Source: a virus
Reading direction: 5' to 3' (one strand)
Length of the DNA: 64,000 bases
IMG/VR virus record: IMGVR_UViG_3300032018_000004
Location: 16,975 to 80,974 of that record
Made by a program: the position numbers and the translations under genes. Below the pieces are notes generated by a model, which was not told where the DNA came from, did no database searches, and worked only from the letters and a program-made list of their open reading frames with translations. This document shows, piece after piece, positions 1 through 8,152 of this stretch (position 1 is the first letter of the stretch; each line of letters opens with the position of its first letter).

Positions 1-566
1 TCATTCGCAAAATTAATACATCTCAAAATCCCATAGATATTAGGAGTTTTGGAAACAACATAGCTAAACGCCCAGTCAACATCGGGGGCTGACTTAATTA
101 CCTCTTTCAATTTCTCTTCATAATTATCCGTGAATGGGCGAAAATCAGCATGGCTAATCCGGCACCAAGTCACCTTATTTAATATTTCTGGTTTTATGTT
201 GTCCAGAGCAAGGCCATTGTCCACAAGACCAACTTCAATACCTGACTGGATAAAATACTCAATAATTTCATTAATATTAGGATGCAGACAAGGGCTTCCG
301 CCACCAGTAATCGTTACTGCTCTTGTTCCCAAATCCTTGCAAATGTCAATAATCTCCATCGCCTTAAACAAAGACATTTCAATTTCTCTGTCTTCGTTAG
401 CGCAACTACAGAATGGGCATTTGAGATTACATTTGTTTGTCGGGATAAATTGGATATGGATTGGGGGAATTTTTTTACTGTCATTGATGGAACTAATTAC
501 CCTTTCGTCACGCAATAACTTCACTGGTAGTGTATCAGCAGCGGTAAAACTTAACTTGTCAGACAT
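1..566 (-). CDS. Radical SAM enzyme, partial (C-terminus beyond window)
   Basis: Open frame of 188 codons from ATG at 566 to the left edge, so the C-terminus is missing. Residues near 45-52 carry the radical SAM cluster motif CxxxCxxC (C-NLK-C-PF-C), which binds a 4Fe-4S cluster and S-adenosylmethionine. About 40 residues later comes a glycine-rich TGGGSP, the usual SAM-contacting strand. The substrate cannot be told; QueE-like deazaguanine, peptide-modifying and tRNA-modifying enzymes share this core. A GGAGAG ribosome site precedes the ATG. It is the second gene after a sigma-28-like promoter at 764-790. Family call firm, role unknown. Confidence 0.85.
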   Translation of the reverse strand, partial: MSDKLSFTAADTLPVKLLRDERVISSINDSKKIPPIHIQFIPTNKCNLKCPFCSCANEDREIEMSLFKAMEIIDICKDLGTRAVTITGGGSPCLHPNINEIIEYFIQSGIEVGLVDNGLALDNIKPEILNKVTWCRISHADFRPFTDNYEEKLKEVIKSAPDVDWAFSYVVSKTPNIYGILRCINFAN

Positions 567-577
567 TTACTCTCCAT

Positions 578-754
578 TTATTTTCTGCACCTTTTAATTG
601 ACTTATTCAAGCGTTCTATCGCAGCATCTAACAATGCGGAATCAATGTTGGGGTTTTGCATTCTGACAAGTTTAGCATAATATAAAACTTCAAGCATAGC
701 ATTAACAGTATCATGACAACAAATATTGCATGGTGCTTCAAATTGTGAATCCAT
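578..754 (-). CDS. Small cysteine-containing protein, 58 aa
   Basis: ATG at 754 with AAGGA upstream; ends 12 bases before the radical SAM start. The N-terminal part carries a CxxCC group that could bind metal, the rest is helical and basic. First gene downstream of the sigma-28-like promoter at 764-790. Family not recognised; a partner of the radical SAM enzyme is only suggested by position. Confidence 0.55.
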   Translation of the reverse strand: MDSQFEAPCNICCHDTVNAMLEVLYYAKLVRMQNPNIDSALLDAAIERLNKSIKRCRK

Positions 755-763
755 CAATAATCC

Positions 764-790
764 TTATCGGAATATGATTAGAAAACTTTA
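764..790 (-). promoter_or_regulatory. Sigma-28 (FliA)-like promoter, copy A
   Basis: Read on the minus strand: TAAAGTTT, 11 bases, TCCGATAA, followed by GG. The flagellar sigma factor consensus is TAAAGTTT-N11-GCCGATAA. It points at the 58-aa gene and the radical SAM gene; its -35 box contains the stop codon of the preceding gene. One of seven similar sites in the window. Confidence 0.65.
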
Positions 791-1207
791 AGACTTTTGC
801 AAAATTATCTCATATTCTACTTGATATGTCCATTCCTTTACCACGTTGTCCCAAAATGGACCTAGCACGTTATATCTCTCTACTTTTATATCATTCCATC
901 CGGTTACTGTTATATCACAATTATCAAAATGAGATTTAAGGTATTCAAGAATTGTTCCAGCTTCCGAAGATGAATTTATGATATTAGAGTGAATGTTAAA
1001 AGCAACCTTGACAATTTCAAAGTTCGAAGCGTTTGTTGATTGGGCGTTTAGGTAATAATCTGGTTTGTCATGTATGAAGAAGTAGACAACGTATGGATAT
1101 ACAGCGGCATCTGCTGCTTTAACGAAGTAGAAACGATCAGCAATGGCTGTTTTAAAATTACTTGCAACTTGTGATCTTGAGTAGATTGCTGTAGAAAGCG
1201 CATTCAT
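788..1207 (-). CDS. Tail terminator / tail completion-like protein (DUF3168-like)
   Basis: 139 aa. Position (directly after the HK97 gp10-like gene, 4-base overlap), length and the YPYVVYFF segment near residue 37 resemble the DUF3168 tail-completion family, which caps the tail tube at the head-proximal end. No catalytic residues. Identity rests mostly on gene order. Confidence 0.5.
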   Translation of the reverse strand: MNALSTAIYSRSQVASNFKTAIADRFYFVKAADAAVYPYVVYFFIHDKPDYYLNAQSTNASNFEIVKVAFNIHSNIINSSSEAGTILEYLKSHFDNCDITVTGWNDIKVERYNVLGPFWDNVVKEWTYQVEYEIILQKS

Positions 1208-1665
1208 ATCTTATGTTTCTCGACTAGATTTAAGATTTCATCTTCTGCATCGTAAAGTGCTGGGCGAAGGAATGGGCGCTTATCTGGATTTGTACTTGTC
1301 CCTAATTCATGCCACAACCCTTTAGCTTCTTTGGTCCCTACATGCCCCACAGCCTCTTGCCCACTAGCAGGGGCATCAATCCCCTCAACATCGGATGCTG
1401 GACCCAACCCACCAGTTTTGCCGCTAGAGGTTGCATAGCTTATTGAATCCTTCAATTCTTCTGTGTCTGGGGCGGGAGGGGCAGGAGCTGCTGAAGCTTG
1501 GTGCATTCCACCACCAGGTCGCCTTGACCGATACATTTCACCCGTTCCCGCAACCATAGAATCTTTAGCTTTTTGAGTCACCAGTTCACAAGCATCCTCA
1601 ATGATAGCGTTTTCCGCCATTTGAACGGCACTTAAAACCGCTACATCATTCCAAACCGCTCTCAT
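1204..1665 (-). CDS. HK97 gp10-like head-tail joining protein
   Basis: 153 aa. The C-terminal block with GLWHELGTSTNP and then KRPFLRPAL is the hallmark of the HK97 gp10 family, which helps attach tails to filled heads. An Ala/Pro-rich linker (residues 50-70) is longer than usual. Overlaps both neighbours by 4 bases, consistent with translational coupling in the head-completion block. Confidence 0.8.
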   Translation of the reverse strand: MRAVWNDVAVLSAVQMAENAIIEDACELVTQKAKDSMVAGTGEMYRSRRPGGGMHQASAAPAPPAPDTEELKDSISYATSSGKTGGLGPASDVEGIDAPASGQEAVGHVGTKEAKGLWHELGTSTNPDKRPFLRPALYDAEDEILNLVEKHKI

Positions 1666-2084
1666 TTAAGCAATTTCTCCCCACCCACAACTGCCCCTGC
1701 ACCTAAAGCTGCCGCCGCAATCCCAGGAGCTACTAAAGCTGGAGCCAAGGCAGGAATGAACGGGGCAAGCGCCGTGGTCACAGCAGCCTTTACAGCCCCG
1801 TCAATTGCTTCTTTCAAAGCTCCAGAAGCAATTGCTTGCCCCTCAAAAGCTTTAACCCCCTGTTCGTTTAAATCAACTGTATAGTCATTACCTCTCTTTT
1901 CAATATGAGCCACAAGAGAAGAAATCTCCTTCCCGTTATCTACTACCACCTCGCAACAACTCATTTCTCCAGTCGTATGGTTTGTAACAAATGGTTTAAC
2001 TGAATAATGAGCAGTACCAGCGTTTTGAAGAGAAGCGCACCCACAAAATGTAAAAAGAAAAACAACAACAAGTATTTTCTTCAT
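1662..2084 (-). CDS. Phage lipoprotein, 140 aa
   Basis: Begins MKKILVVVFLFTF followed by CGC, a lipoprotein signal peptide with a cleavable lipobox, so the mature protein should be lipid-anchored at the inner or outer membrane. The C-terminal third (residues 95-135) is a Gly/Ala-rich hydrophobic stretch that could insert in membrane. It sits among head-completion genes with 4-base overlaps on both sides. Lipoproteins in phages often exclude superinfecting phage or block the receptor; here that is inference. Confidence 0.7.
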   Translation of the reverse strand: MKKILVVVFLFTFCGCASLQNAGTAHYSVKPFVTNHTTGEMSCCEVVVDNGKEISSLVAHIEKRGNDYTVDLNEQGVKAFEGQAIASGALKEAIDGAVKAAVTTALAPFIPALAPALVAPGIAAAALGAGAVVGGEKLLK

Positions 2085-2401
2085 TCTACTTTCCTCAGTG
2101 TTATTTGTAAAAATCTGTTCTTTAAAGCAACATCTTCTGGTTCTGCAATAATTTCATAAAGCTTCGCACCATTTCTGACGCGATCTTTAGTTGTAATATT
2201 CAACCCATCTTTATATTTCATCATCAGAATGTAAGTAGTTGAAACCCTTGTAGAATCACCAATAAATTTCTCCCACCCTTCAACCCTAGTCAATGTTCCC
2301 CTGATATTTTCTACATCAGTCCACACAGTTACAAATCCGCCAGCGCCGTCACTAGCATCCGTTCTTCTCTGAATTTGAAAAATCGCTTTTGGACCTGCCA
2401 T
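2081..2401 (-). CDS. Head-closure (head-tail joining) protein
   Basis: 106 aa, the usual size of the phage head-tail joining family (SPP1 gp16-like). Features fitting that family are the early QRRT segment, the DGAGGFVTVWTDV strand pair and a C-terminal RFLQITLRKVE strand. The protein forms the ring that closes the portal channel and contacts the tail. Order connector - closure - gp10 - tail terminator is the standard one. Confidence 0.75.
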   Translation of the reverse strand: MAGPKAIFQIQRRTDASDGAGGFVTVWTDVENIRGTLTRVEGWEKFIGDSTRVSTTYILMMKYKDGLNITTKDRVRNGAKLYEIIAEPEDVALKNRFLQITLRKVE

Positions 2402-3555
2402 TATACTTTAACCTTCCTATATTTAAAGAGAATTCTAATGACTTCTTTAGGAAGTGATTCTTCTTTATCAAATGATGCCCAAATATTGTGGGCGCGATAT
2501 TCTTTCAATCCAAAACTATCATCATCCCTCTTGTTATAAAAAAACTGAGCGAGAATCTTAACTGCAAGTTTCAAATCACTTGGCATATTCACTGAGGTGA
2601 ACCCAGCGGTGTAGTCAATATAAATATTTCCCGCTCCACAAGGCCATCCAGAATATTTTATCAACTGCCCTCTATCTAAATAGGTATCAAAATCAGAAAT
2701 TGGATTATCTGGTTTTTTTAAGTAGCACCAATTATTATCAATTGCACTTAACCCATATGTCTCAATCAATTCTGTGGACTTTACAGCCCCGTAGATGGAC
2801 GAATTAAGTTTTGCTTCCCACCCATTGCCAAGAAGGTTAATCGCAGCCACAATGGCGTTTAAGGTGGTGTTAGAGGTGAACGTGACAGTAGCATCGGCAA
2901 CACCATCAAACACAAGCCTCAACCCCGTAGGAAGAACAGAAACAGAAGCATATGAGTAAGTGTTTGTATTCTTTACACTAATCACATCTATCTCGCCAAT
3001 TGCAACCCTATCTATTGCCGTTACAGGGAAATTATCAATATTGAGAATTGGGCTTCCATTTCCATCATATTTTTCTTTCCTGTATGATGTTTCTTCAAAT
3101 GTCCTTCCACAATATTCTGAAGCAATCTGTTCTGCTGCATCCTTGATAGAAGAAACAACTTGACTAGGGTCTCCGGTTTCAATATCTGAAGTAATTGTCT
3201 GGGTGGCTGTTTTGCTTGCCGTGAATCCAACAGTTAGCCCAGCATCAGAAAGCGCATGATTATAGGCTATCGTTTTCCCAGTTCCGGCGTTTATGGAAAA
3301 TTTCATTGTTCCGGGGCTATACGTCACAGCAAAGATGATTGTCCCTGTTCCAGTTAGAGTGAGATTGGCATTCATTTTTGTTTGAATTTCTGTTGCTAAT
3401 CCAGTGCCATTATAATTCCCATCTGCTAAATTAATATCTACTGGTCCACCAGAAGACGAAGTTACATTTAGCGTGTTATTTGACGGAGTTATGATGAAAT
3501 ATGATGTCTCTATTCCCAAAAATTCAAGAACTTCATCAAGAGTGGTGATTGCCAT
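2401..3555 (-). CDS. Head-tail connector (gp6-like adaptor) with inserted beta-rich domains
   Basis: 384 aa, far longer than the ~100-200 aa of common gp6-like adaptors. The adaptor sequence starts at residues 1-16 (LDEVLEFLGIE), resumes near 137 with a helix and the EYCGRTFEETSYR segment, and ends with a helical part. Residues ~17-130 (Thr/Ser/Gly-rich, beta-like) and ~195-265 look like insertions. Directly upstream of the closure protein, overlapping by one base. The connector assignment comes from gene order and the helical blocks. Confidence 0.62.
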   Translation of the reverse strand: MAITTLDEVLEFLGIETSYFIITPSNNTLNVTSSSGGPVDINLADGNYNGTGLATEIQTKMNANLTLTGTGTIIFAVTYSPGTMKFSINAGTGKTIAYNHALSDAGLTVGFTASKTATQTITSDIETGDPSQVVSSIKDAAEQIASEYCGRTFEETSYRKEKYDGNGSPILNIDNFPVTAIDRVAIGEIDVISVKNTNTYSYASVSVLPTGLRLVFDGVADATVTFTSNTTLNAIVAAINLLGNGWEAKLNSSIYGAVKSTELIETYGLSAIDNNWCYLKKPDNPISDFDTYLDRGQLIKYSGWPCGAGNIYIDYTAGFTSVNMPSDLKLAVKILAQFFYNKRDDDSFGLKEYRAHNIWASFDKEESLPKEVIRILFKYRKVKV

Positions 3556-3562
3556 TTCCTAA

Positions 3563-3931
3563 TTACCTCAAGTAGATGATTGTTTTGCCACCCTTGTTGA
3601 TGCCAGCGTTGGTTACAGACAAAGACAAGGTGCTGTTCACGACAGCCCCTACGCCATGAGTATAGTCTTTGATAGTCGGAACTGCGTTTGAAAGATTAGC
3701 CCCAAGCCCATGGAGAACATCAACTCCGTCACTATCATTCACCACAACATCATAAAGAGTTGTTGGCTGTGTACCACCACCATCTGGAAGCTGAATTACC
3801 CTCTGAACCATTCCAGTAAACGGGCTGGTTGTGGTTGATGTAGCATTACCTGATCCATCTGAAAGCCAAGTAAATGCAACTTTTTTAACAGAAAAAACAG
3901 TTAGTTCTGATTTTGTCACTGTGCCAGCCAT
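3563..3931 (-). CDS. Virion structural protein, 122 aa (decoration-like)
   Basis: Ser/Thr/Gly-rich beta-type sequence with no cysteine and no charged helices, ending in a KGGKTIIYLR strand. Such small proteins between capsid and connector genes are often head decoration or minor structural proteins. Family not recognised. Confidence 0.5.
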   Translation of the reverse strand: MAGTVTKSELTVFSVKKVAFTWLSDGSGNATSTTTSPFTGMVQRVIQLPDGGGTQPTTLYDVVVNDSDGVDVLHGLGANLSNAVPTIKDYTHGVGAVVNSTLSLSVTNAGINKGGKTIIYLR

Positions 3932-3997
3932 ATATTTATCTCCTAATTTAATTTAACAAGCTATATAATTATATTTGGTTATGTTACCTAAATCCAT

Positions 3998-4801
3998 CTA
4001 ATTCTGTATTACCAATAAATGAAAAGCTATATCACACCTTGGGCTTCCGGTGATTACCGATGGAATAACCGAAGCCTTAATGAGGCTACCACCTGGACAT
4101 TTCTGAGAATGTATTTTTTTTTCACTGCTAGTATTTAGAGCAAGGTATATAATCGAATTAAAATGGTAAACTGAGCTGACAGTATGATCATCTGCAAATA
4201 CGGTTGCTCTTAGCCGTATATCCATATCTTGATTGATTGCCGATCCCCACCACCCAGTTAAATATGCAGAGTAGCCAGTTGGCACTTTGTATCTCCCAGA
4301 TAATGACCTATTTCCACCTGCTCGTATAAACTCAACCGTAGTTGCTTCTATAGCAACGCCATTCGTTGATGATATGGTTATGGCCCCTGCGCTAGTCTCT
4401 GCATTTCCAGTAAGACTCGCAACCTCCATCCACTGAATGAAGCTATAGCCTGCCCCGATGTTTACAGGCGTTGTGCCTGTTAAAGTTTTAGTTACTACTT
4501 GTTGATTGCCACTCACATCCAAGTACACAATTCGTACTGTTACAGCCCCGGCACCACCAGCCGCATCACTCGCTGATGTACTGACCAGATAATAAGTTGT
4601 GCCAGATAAGGGAGTATTCAACAGACTTTGCCCACCCACTAAATAATTACATATATCTTGAAACGTAGTGGCCGAATTAAAAGTAGTACGTCTCCCCAAA
4701 ATGGAAACCACATTGGCTATTTTCCCATTAAAATACCCTGTGTGTGAAATCTGAAAATCTTCACTGGCGATATCATTTCTTTCATTAAAAATGGTTGTCA
4801 T
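3998..4801 (-). CDS. Virion structural protein, 267 aa (spike or fibre-like)
   Basis: Beta-rich, low-charge protein with a Gly/Ala/Thr-rich middle (residues 75-150) and a C-terminal part that contains two cysteines. It overlaps nothing and abuts the 97-aa gene upstream. Composition fits a trimeric head spike or decoration protein. No named family recognised. Confidence 0.5.
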   Translation of the reverse strand: MTTIFNERNDIASEDFQISHTGYFNGKIANVVSILGRRTTFNSATTFQDICNYLVGGQSLLNTPLSGTTYYLVSTSASDAAGGAGAVTVRIVYLDVSGNQQVVTKTLTGTTPVNIGAGYSFIQWMEVASLTGNAETSAGAITISSTNGVAIEATTVEFIRAGGNRSLSGRYKVPTGYSAYLTGWWGSAINQDMDIRLRATVFADDHTVSSVYHFNSIIYLALNTSSEKKIHSQKCPGGSLIKASVIPSVITGSPRCDIAFHLLVIQN

Positions 4802-5095
4802 TTACTGACTCAACCTTACAGTTGCAACGCCGCTAACAAATTCTCCCAACTTAGTGCCAATGCGATAGAAAACACCAGCTTCTGGCTCAAATCCATATTC
4901 TTGGGCATTGCTAACAAAAGTCTTGACATCAAACCAAGTGTCTCCAGAGTCGAAACTTCTTTGAACTGTCAAAGTGGCACTCCATGTTCCAGAAATAGAT
5001 ACATTAAAATGACCAGTCAATTCAACGCTATCGGTAAATAAATTATCAGAGTTGATGACTCTATCTATTTTCTTTTTTGGTCTATTCAGAGCCAT
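4802..5095 (-). CDS. Small structural protein, 97 aa, Ig/Fn3-like
   Basis: Alternating hydrophobic strands, with the segment VQRSFDSGDTWFDVK typical of beta-sandwich modules found in phage surface proteins. Stop codon directly abuts the start of the 267-aa gene, so the two are probably coupled. The 213 bases upstream hold no minus-strand gene, only a terminator. Confidence 0.5.
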   Translation of the reverse strand: MALNRPKKKIDRVINSDNLFTDSVELTGHFNVSISGTWSATLTVQRSFDSGDTWFDVKTFVSNAQEYGFEPEAGVFYRIGTKLGEFVSGVATVRLSQ

Positions 5096-5260
5096 GTTTA
5101 CCCTCTTGGATTATTGGCTGAAAAACGTCGTTCAAAACCTTACCGCTTAAATCAAAATAAACTTTCCTCCGACCTCTTTGAAAAAAAGACAAAAGAAAGT
5201 TTACAATTTTATCAATCATATTTTTCATATTATTCTATTCAACTATTATTTTTATATCCC

Positions 5261-5293
5261 TATAAAGAAAAACAGGGAGGGTTTCCCCTCCCC
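5261..5293 (-). terminator. Rho-independent terminator
   Basis: On the minus strand GGGAGGG, loop GAAA, CCCTCCC (5275-5292), followed by TGTTTTTCTTT. It lies after the 145-aa gene and before the 97-aa gene, so it should cut or attenuate transcription from the capsid block. Confidence 0.8.
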
Positions 5294-5308
5294 ATCAAAT
5301 TCTAAAAA

Positions 5309-5746
5309 CTAAGCTTGTCTAGCCCAAATACCAACCATTTCCTGAATAATCCAACCATCAACGCCATCCGCAACAATCTTGATCATATCACCAAGTTTTG
5401 CAGTTGCCTTAGTATTGATAATTGCTTTATTATCAGCAGCGGTAATACCACAACCCTGGAACTTATCAATAGCAGCAGGAGCAACAGTCACTGCAACGGT
5501 ACCGTTTGCGCCAGCGTTTACAAAAGTATACGAAAGGCCAGCAGCGGTAGAGGGAAGAGTGATAGTCTTAGCATCAGTATCGATATATGTCCGATAGCCA
5601 CAATCGACAGCGGCTACGGTAGTGTCTGCACTGAGAGTCTGAACTTTTACAGCATCACTATCTTTTGAAACAGGTTTACCAGTTGCAACTACCTTGGTTA
5701 CAAGTTCACCAGCATTCCAAACACTTTTAACTTTAGTTACAGGCAT
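5309..5746 (-). CDS. Head decoration-like protein, 145 aa
   Basis: Ala/Thr/Val-rich beta sequence with a repeated pattern of short strands; starts MPVTKVKSVWNAG and ends IQEMVGIWARQA. Preceded by GGAGGA and followed directly by a strong terminator. Probably an abundant capsid-associated protein given its place next to the major capsid gene; family not recognised. Confidence 0.5.
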   Translation of the reverse strand: MPVTKVKSVWNAGELVTKVVATGKPVSKDSDAVKVQTLSADTTVAAVDCGYRTYIDTDAKTITLPSTAAGLSYTFVNAGANGTVAVTVAPAAIDKFQGCGITAADNKAIINTKATAKLGDMIKIVADGVDGWIIQEMVGIWARQA

Positions 5747-5794
5747 AATTTATCCTCCATGCGGATTTAACCGCTTATAGGGAGATGGTTCCCC

Positions 5795-6067
5795 CTATTT
5801 AATTTTCTTCGGCCTTCTAGCTTTCTTAACAGCTTTCGCTGATTTGTCAACTGGTGCTGCCGAAATCATTTTGTTATTAGGCGGTTCATCAATTGATTTT
5901 GTTTTAACCTCTTCTCTGAATCCCACAAAGTCTCCCACGAATTCAACGGTCCCTCTTCCTTTCAGTTCGTTTGCTTTCACTTCAATTATAGAAAGAAGAG
6001 AACCTTCTGGATTGCCCATCCATTCAGATAGAAATTTAACTTTTACAAATTTATTCTGCCTAATCAT
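5795..6067 (-). CDS. Hypothetical protein, 90 aa, basic C-terminal tail
   Basis: A compact N-terminal half followed by a Lys/Ala/Pro-rich tail (last ~20 residues) that could bind DNA or other capsid proteins. Sits between a terminator (6084-6116) and the decoration-like gene. The intergenic DNA below it (5747-5794) can form small hairpins. Function unknown. Confidence 0.5.
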   Translation of the reverse strand: MIRQNKFVKVKFLSEWMGNPEGSLLSIIEVKANELKGRGTVEFVGDFVGFREEVKTKSIDEPPNNKMISAAPVDKSAKAVKKARRPKKIK

Positions 6068-6083
6068 ATTTTACCTTTTAAAT

Positions 6084-6116
6084 TTTTAAAACTAGGGCTA
6101 CTCAGACGGTAGCCCC
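6084..6116 (-). terminator. Rho-independent terminator
   Basis: Minus-strand stem GGGCTAC / GTAGCCC (6095-6101 with 6109-6115), 7-base loop, then TAGTTTTAAAAA. It follows the 161-aa gene and could act as an attenuator within the capsid block. Confidence 0.65.
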
Positions 6117-6146
6117 ATCTCCTTCAAGTCTTGCTTGATGAGTTAA

Positions 6147-6632
6147 TTAAACAATTGCAGTTGGGGAAACTTCCTGAACAACACGGCCCTTGGAAAGCAG
6201 ACAGGTGATCGATCCACTAACCGGACTATTTACAACTTCAGTTGCTTTTACCCGAACATATTTATTAGTACCGCTAAGAGAAGCAGAATTCACTTCTACG
6301 GCGTATACCTGATCAGTCCCGGCAGTGGTGGTAAAGCCAGACGCGGTTGCAGTCTGCATATCACCCCAAGTGTCACCAGTAGTGCATACCCAATAAACAA
6401 AGGGAATTGCAGTTGCAGTGCCAGGAACAACGGTATCGCAAGACTCTACGGTAATGGTAGCGGTGCCAGTTGCACCAGCGGCCTTCTGAATGATAAAAGT
6501 TGCGTTCTCATACTTACCAAGATTGATAATGTCCGTTGCTGGAGTACCATTGAACAAGTCGTCATAAGCAGCCGCACTTGCAGCAGGAAGTGCATTTACC
6601 ACATGAACATTCTGAAAAAATCTTCCACCCAT
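6147..6632 (-). CDS. Capsid-associated structural protein, 161 aa
   Basis: Gly/Ala/Thr-rich beta protein with the pattern of a small Ig-like or decoration domain. It starts with MGGRFFQNVHVVNALPA after a GGAGGA site. First gene downstream of the major capsid gene, a usual place for decoration proteins. Assignment by position and composition only. Confidence 0.5.
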   Translation of the reverse strand: MGGRFFQNVHVVNALPAASAAAYDDLFNGTPATDIINLGKYENATFIIQKAAGATGTATITVESCDTVVPGTATAIPFVYWVCTTGDTWGDMQTATASGFTTTAGTDQVYAVEVNSASLSGTNKYVRVKATEVVNSPVSGSITCLLSKGRVVQEVSPTAIV

Positions 6633-6690
6633 AATTTATTCCTCCATATATTTTATAAAATTCTTTTTATTATTTACCCCAAATCAAACA

Positions 6691-6742
6691 GTGCGGAAAT
6701 CAGCCGGGAGAGTTGCTGACTTATCGGTTCCCCTATCCGCAC
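6691..6742 (-). promoter_or_regulatory. Structured intergenic RNA element after the capsid gene
   Basis: Perfect 7-bp arms GTGCGGA / TCCGCAC at 6691-6697 and 6736-6742 enclose a second small stem (TCAGC / GCTGA). No clear T-run follows, so it is more likely an mRNA processing or stability element than a terminator. It sits between the capsid gene and its neighbour. Confidence 0.5.
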
Positions 6743-6753
6743 CTAACTAAAAA

Positions 6754-8001
6754 CTATCGTGTTGCCAACGCCACAAACGGAGAAAGCGTATCGCTGGTAG
6801 CTTCAGGAGGTACCAATGCCTGTGGCATCCAACTTTGACCCGCAACATAAAATGCAAATCTAAATGCTTGCTGGTCATTTTCAAATTTAATATGCATAGA
6901 GGTATCAAAACGCATACCTTCACTACCAGCGAGCATACCAAGCAAATACTGCTTCATGTTGACAAGCATGATGTCGCCAACAGTACCAAGAGACTTAGCA
7001 TGATGGCTGAACACAATTGGCAATCCAAACAAGGTCGCGAAAGGAACGCCAGCCGCGCCATTTGCAGGCATAAAGACAGGAACTCCGCCTGTGCCGACAG
7101 CGAGGCTCATCGATGCAAGCTGGGGAAGGGTATTCGGATTGACAACCCAAACAGCATTAGAAGGGTCAAGACAACGAGAATACATCTTGATTACATTTTC
7201 CCAAAGAATGGTAGTTGAAGCTTGACCAGTTTCAGCAGTTACGGAAACTAGAGCAGGAGCATTGAGTACACCCTGAGGCTGACCTGCCCCAGTGCCCTTT
7301 AGAATTACCCGATTCATTTCATAGTTGAAGCCATCAACAAAACCCTCACGAAGAATGTTCTCCATAGACATCGGAGAAAACCGGAGAATTTCATCAGAAG
7401 CGTAGGCAAGGCCAGTTACTTTATGAAGGGTAAGGTTGATATAGCCAAGCTTGACACTCTTGGGAGTAAGAGCTTCTTCCTCGTCAGTCCAATTCCAAGC
7501 TACATTGCCATAAACCAAATTCCCGGATTTGTCGAAGCCATTGACATAGGGGATTTTAACAACATTGCTCTGCATGGGAATCTGAGTACAACGAGCCATC
7601 AGTTCATTCTTCTCACGGGAAGCAACAAGCAATTCCTGACGAAATTCTTCAGGAACTACATAGCCGCCAGATTCACCATCAGAAACATTCTGAGACGGGG
7701 TGCCAGCAGCCTTGGTACAAACAGACTCCCAATCGCCCAACTCTTTAGAAACCTTGCGAAAGCCACTTTGTGCAGCCTTTGCAACATCAAGGGCAAAGTG
7801 AGAGAAAGACTTGAATCCAGCCTTCTTATCCACCAATTTCTCGCCAACAACAATCCGCTTCTCTACTTCACCTACAGCTTCCTTAATCTTTGCATCAATC
7901 TCAGCAGCCATAGCCTCACGATCTTCAGCCATCACGCCCTTAACCGCCTCAACAGTGGTGTCCTTTACAAGGGCTTCAAATTCACTTTTTTCCATTGACA
8001 T
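6754..8001 (-). CDS. Major capsid protein, HK97 fold
   Basis: 415 aa. Residues 1-~105 are a charged helical delta (scaffolding) domain (KEAVGEVEKRI and similar). They are followed by the capsid body beginning at the conserved ESGGYVVPEEF segment with later PYVNGFDKS and the LFGLPIVFS strand. The delta domain is normally removed by the prohead protease, whose gene lies just upstream. Start chosen for the GGAGGAATAAAAT spacing. A sigma-28-like promoter inside the protease gene (8349-8376) points at it. Confidence 0.92.
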   Translation of the reverse strand: MSMEKSEFEALVKDTTVEAVKGVMAEDREAMAAEIDAKIKEAVGEVEKRIVVGEKLVDKKAGFKSFSHFALDVAKAAQSGFRKVSKELGDWESVCTKAAGTPSQNVSDGESGGYVVPEEFRQELLVASREKNELMARCTQIPMQSNVVKIPYVNGFDKSGNLVYGNVAWNWTDEEEALTPKSVKLGYINLTLHKVTGLAYASDEILRFSPMSMENILREGFVDGFNYEMNRVILKGTGAGQPQGVLNAPALVSVTAETGQASTTILWENVIKMYSRCLDPSNAVWVVNPNTLPQLASMSLAVGTGGVPVFMPANGAAGVPFATLFGLPIVFSHHAKSLGTVGDIMLVNMKQYLLGMLAGSEGMRFDTSMHIKFENDQQAFRFAFYVAGQSWMPQALVPPEATSDTLSPFVALATR

Positions 8002-8152
8002 ATTTTATTCCTCCAGATTTTTTGTTTTTATTTCAATCACTTACGGCCTAATATCTCTTAAATATCTCTAGCCAGATTGAATTTTTTATTGACATCCCCG
8101 CATATTTTATGTAATGTTAAATTGGGGATATATGCCTTTTGTTTTATTTATA

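Noticed and set aside
5114-5305. 63-codon plus-strand frame between capsid-block genes
   Set aside because: No ribosome site, AT-rich non-gene-like composition, overlaps a minus-strand terminator and runs against all neighbours.
6720-6760. Another TTATCGG with AAAACTA as an eighth sigma-28-like site
   Set aside because: The -35 box is wrong (no AAACTTTA) and spacing is far too long.
8092-8120. Plus-strand TTGACA-17-TAATGT upstream of the capsid gene
   Set aside because: Would transcribe antisense into the protease gene; no plus-strand gene follows. Likely chance.
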